This document shows, in pieces, positions 6,373 to 6,876 of a stretch of 6,876 nt of DNA (within the stretch, counting starts at the first letter, position 1; each line of letters opens with the position of its first letter). The position numbers were made by a program, and so were the translations under genes. Location: assembly GCA_964345225.1 (NCBI GenBank), contig CAYFQB010000055.1, positions 1 to 6,876 on the forward strand, in the 5' to 3' direction. The notes under the pieces are model-generated. The model was not told where the DNA came from. It made no database searches and saw only the letters and a program-made list of their open reading frames with translations. Origin of the DNA: CAYFQB01 sp964345225. GTDB lineage: Bacteria > Nitrospirota > Thermodesulfovibrionia > Thermodesulfovibrionales > UBA6898.

Positions 6373-6876
6373 TTAATCTTTGTCTATATCAGACTGCAAA
6401 AGACTCATATTTCTTGGTTTCTGGTCTATCTGTTCAATAACCGGTATCTCTTCGGCACCTGTAACTCCAAGCTCCTTAAATCTTCTGACTGAAGGAAGTA
6501 CCCTGGATTCCATTGAGCCCACTGCCTTATTATATGCTCCTATTGCCTTTTCGAGATTAGAGCCTATATTTTCCAAATGCTGGGCAAGTGTACTCATCCT
6601 GTCATACAACTGTCTGGCAAGCTCGCTTATTACCTGTGCATTCTTTGTCATCTGCTCCTGTCTCCATCCATAGGCAATAGCCCTGAGCAGGGCAATAAAG
6701 GTAGTTGGTGTGGAAATGATAATCTTCTTTTGTATACCATCCTCAATGAGTGTAGTGTCTGTCTCAAGAGCTGCACTCAGAAAGGATTCACCTGGAATGA
6801 AGAGAACAACAAATTCAGGAGATTGCTTGAATTGGTTCCAGTATTCCTTAGAAGCCAGCTTATTCATATGCGACCT
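6373..6876 (-). CDS. rmuC: RmuC family protein (DNA recombination / rearrangement limiting), C-terminal part
   Basis: The reverse-strand frame is open from base 6876 and stops at TAA (6375-6373), giving the last 167 residues. The Met encoded at 6867-6865 is internal: family homology continues through it, so the true start lies outside the window. Conserved RmuC segments are visible in order: SPEFVVLFIPGE (about residues 19-30), STPTTFIALLRA (about 55-66) followed by YGWRQE, the helical region with EKAIGAYNKAVGS (about 109-121), and RVLPSVRRFKELG (about 125-137). RmuC has a predicted nuclease-like core and an N-terminal coiled coil. In E. coli, loss of RmuC raises inversion at short inverted repeats; the exact biochemical reaction is not settled. 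The tail after residue 137 is short and variable, as usual. The gene is convergent with the phospholipase-like gene, so the two are not in one operon. Confidence 0.92.
   Translation of the reverse strand, partial: RSHMNKLASKEYWNQFKQSPEFVVLFIPGESFLSAALETDTTLIEDGIQKKIIISTPTTFIALLRAIAYGWRQEQMTKNAQVISELARQLYDRMSTLAQHLENIGSNLEKAIGAYNKAVGSMESRVLPSVRRFKELGVTGAEEIPVIEQIDQKPRNMSLLQSDIDKD

Noticed and set aside
6380..6673. Plus-strand open frame opposite rmuC
   Set aside because: The reverse strand encodes clear RmuC motifs over the same bases, so this is a shadow frame.

Overview
The window is AT-rich, with frequent ATA, AGA and AGG codons. It reads like a chromosomal segment of an anaerobic Gram-negative bacterium. 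The gene set (a Walker-type CoA-dehydratase activase fused to a reductase-like module, an exported zinc-hydrolase-like protein, and RmuC) fits groups such as Nitrospirota or Desulfobacterota. That taxonomic guess rests on composition and general gene content only and is weak.

Layout, left to right. (1) Bases 1-726 (+) hold the C-terminal part of a membrane-linked sensor histidine kinase, with complete HisKA and HATPase_c domains; its start lies outside the window. (2) Bases 727-1029 hold no gene. They contain a small stem-loop over the kinase stop codon, short repeats, and a sigma-54-like promoter candidate at 945-960. (3) Bases 1030-5262 (+) encode one 1410-residue protein: two tandem BadF/HgdC-type ATPase activase domains, a CxxCxxxC segment, a DUF2229 domain and a 2-hydroxyacyl-CoA-dehydratase (HgdB)-like C-terminal module. 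(4) A 74-base gap holds an orphan perfect Shine-Dalgarno, a start-stop mini-frame and a weak hairpin with a T-run. (5) Bases 5337-6272 (+) encode an exported protein that resembles the zinc-dependent phospholipase C / S1-P1 nuclease fold. (6) Bases 6373-6876 (-) hold the C-terminal part of a convergently oriented rmuC.

How they fit together. The large protein is the centre of the window. By homology it should use ATP hydrolysis to push an electron at very low potential from an activase iron-sulfur cluster to a metal centre in its own C-terminal half. No dehydratase subunits, CoA ligase, ferredoxin or flavoprotein gene sits beside it, so its substrate cannot be read from this window. The kinase belongs to the NtrB/AtoS/ZraS-like type that often controls sigma-54 activators. 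The sigma-54-like site upstream of the activase makes a regulatory link possible but unproven. The phospholipase-like gene and rmuC show no obvious functional tie to the activase.

The most unusual structural observation is a 76-base inverted array of 7-nt repeats (2992-3067) inside the activase reading frame. It lies exactly at the junction between the cysteine segment and DUF2229 and looks like a repeat element absorbed into a protein linker.
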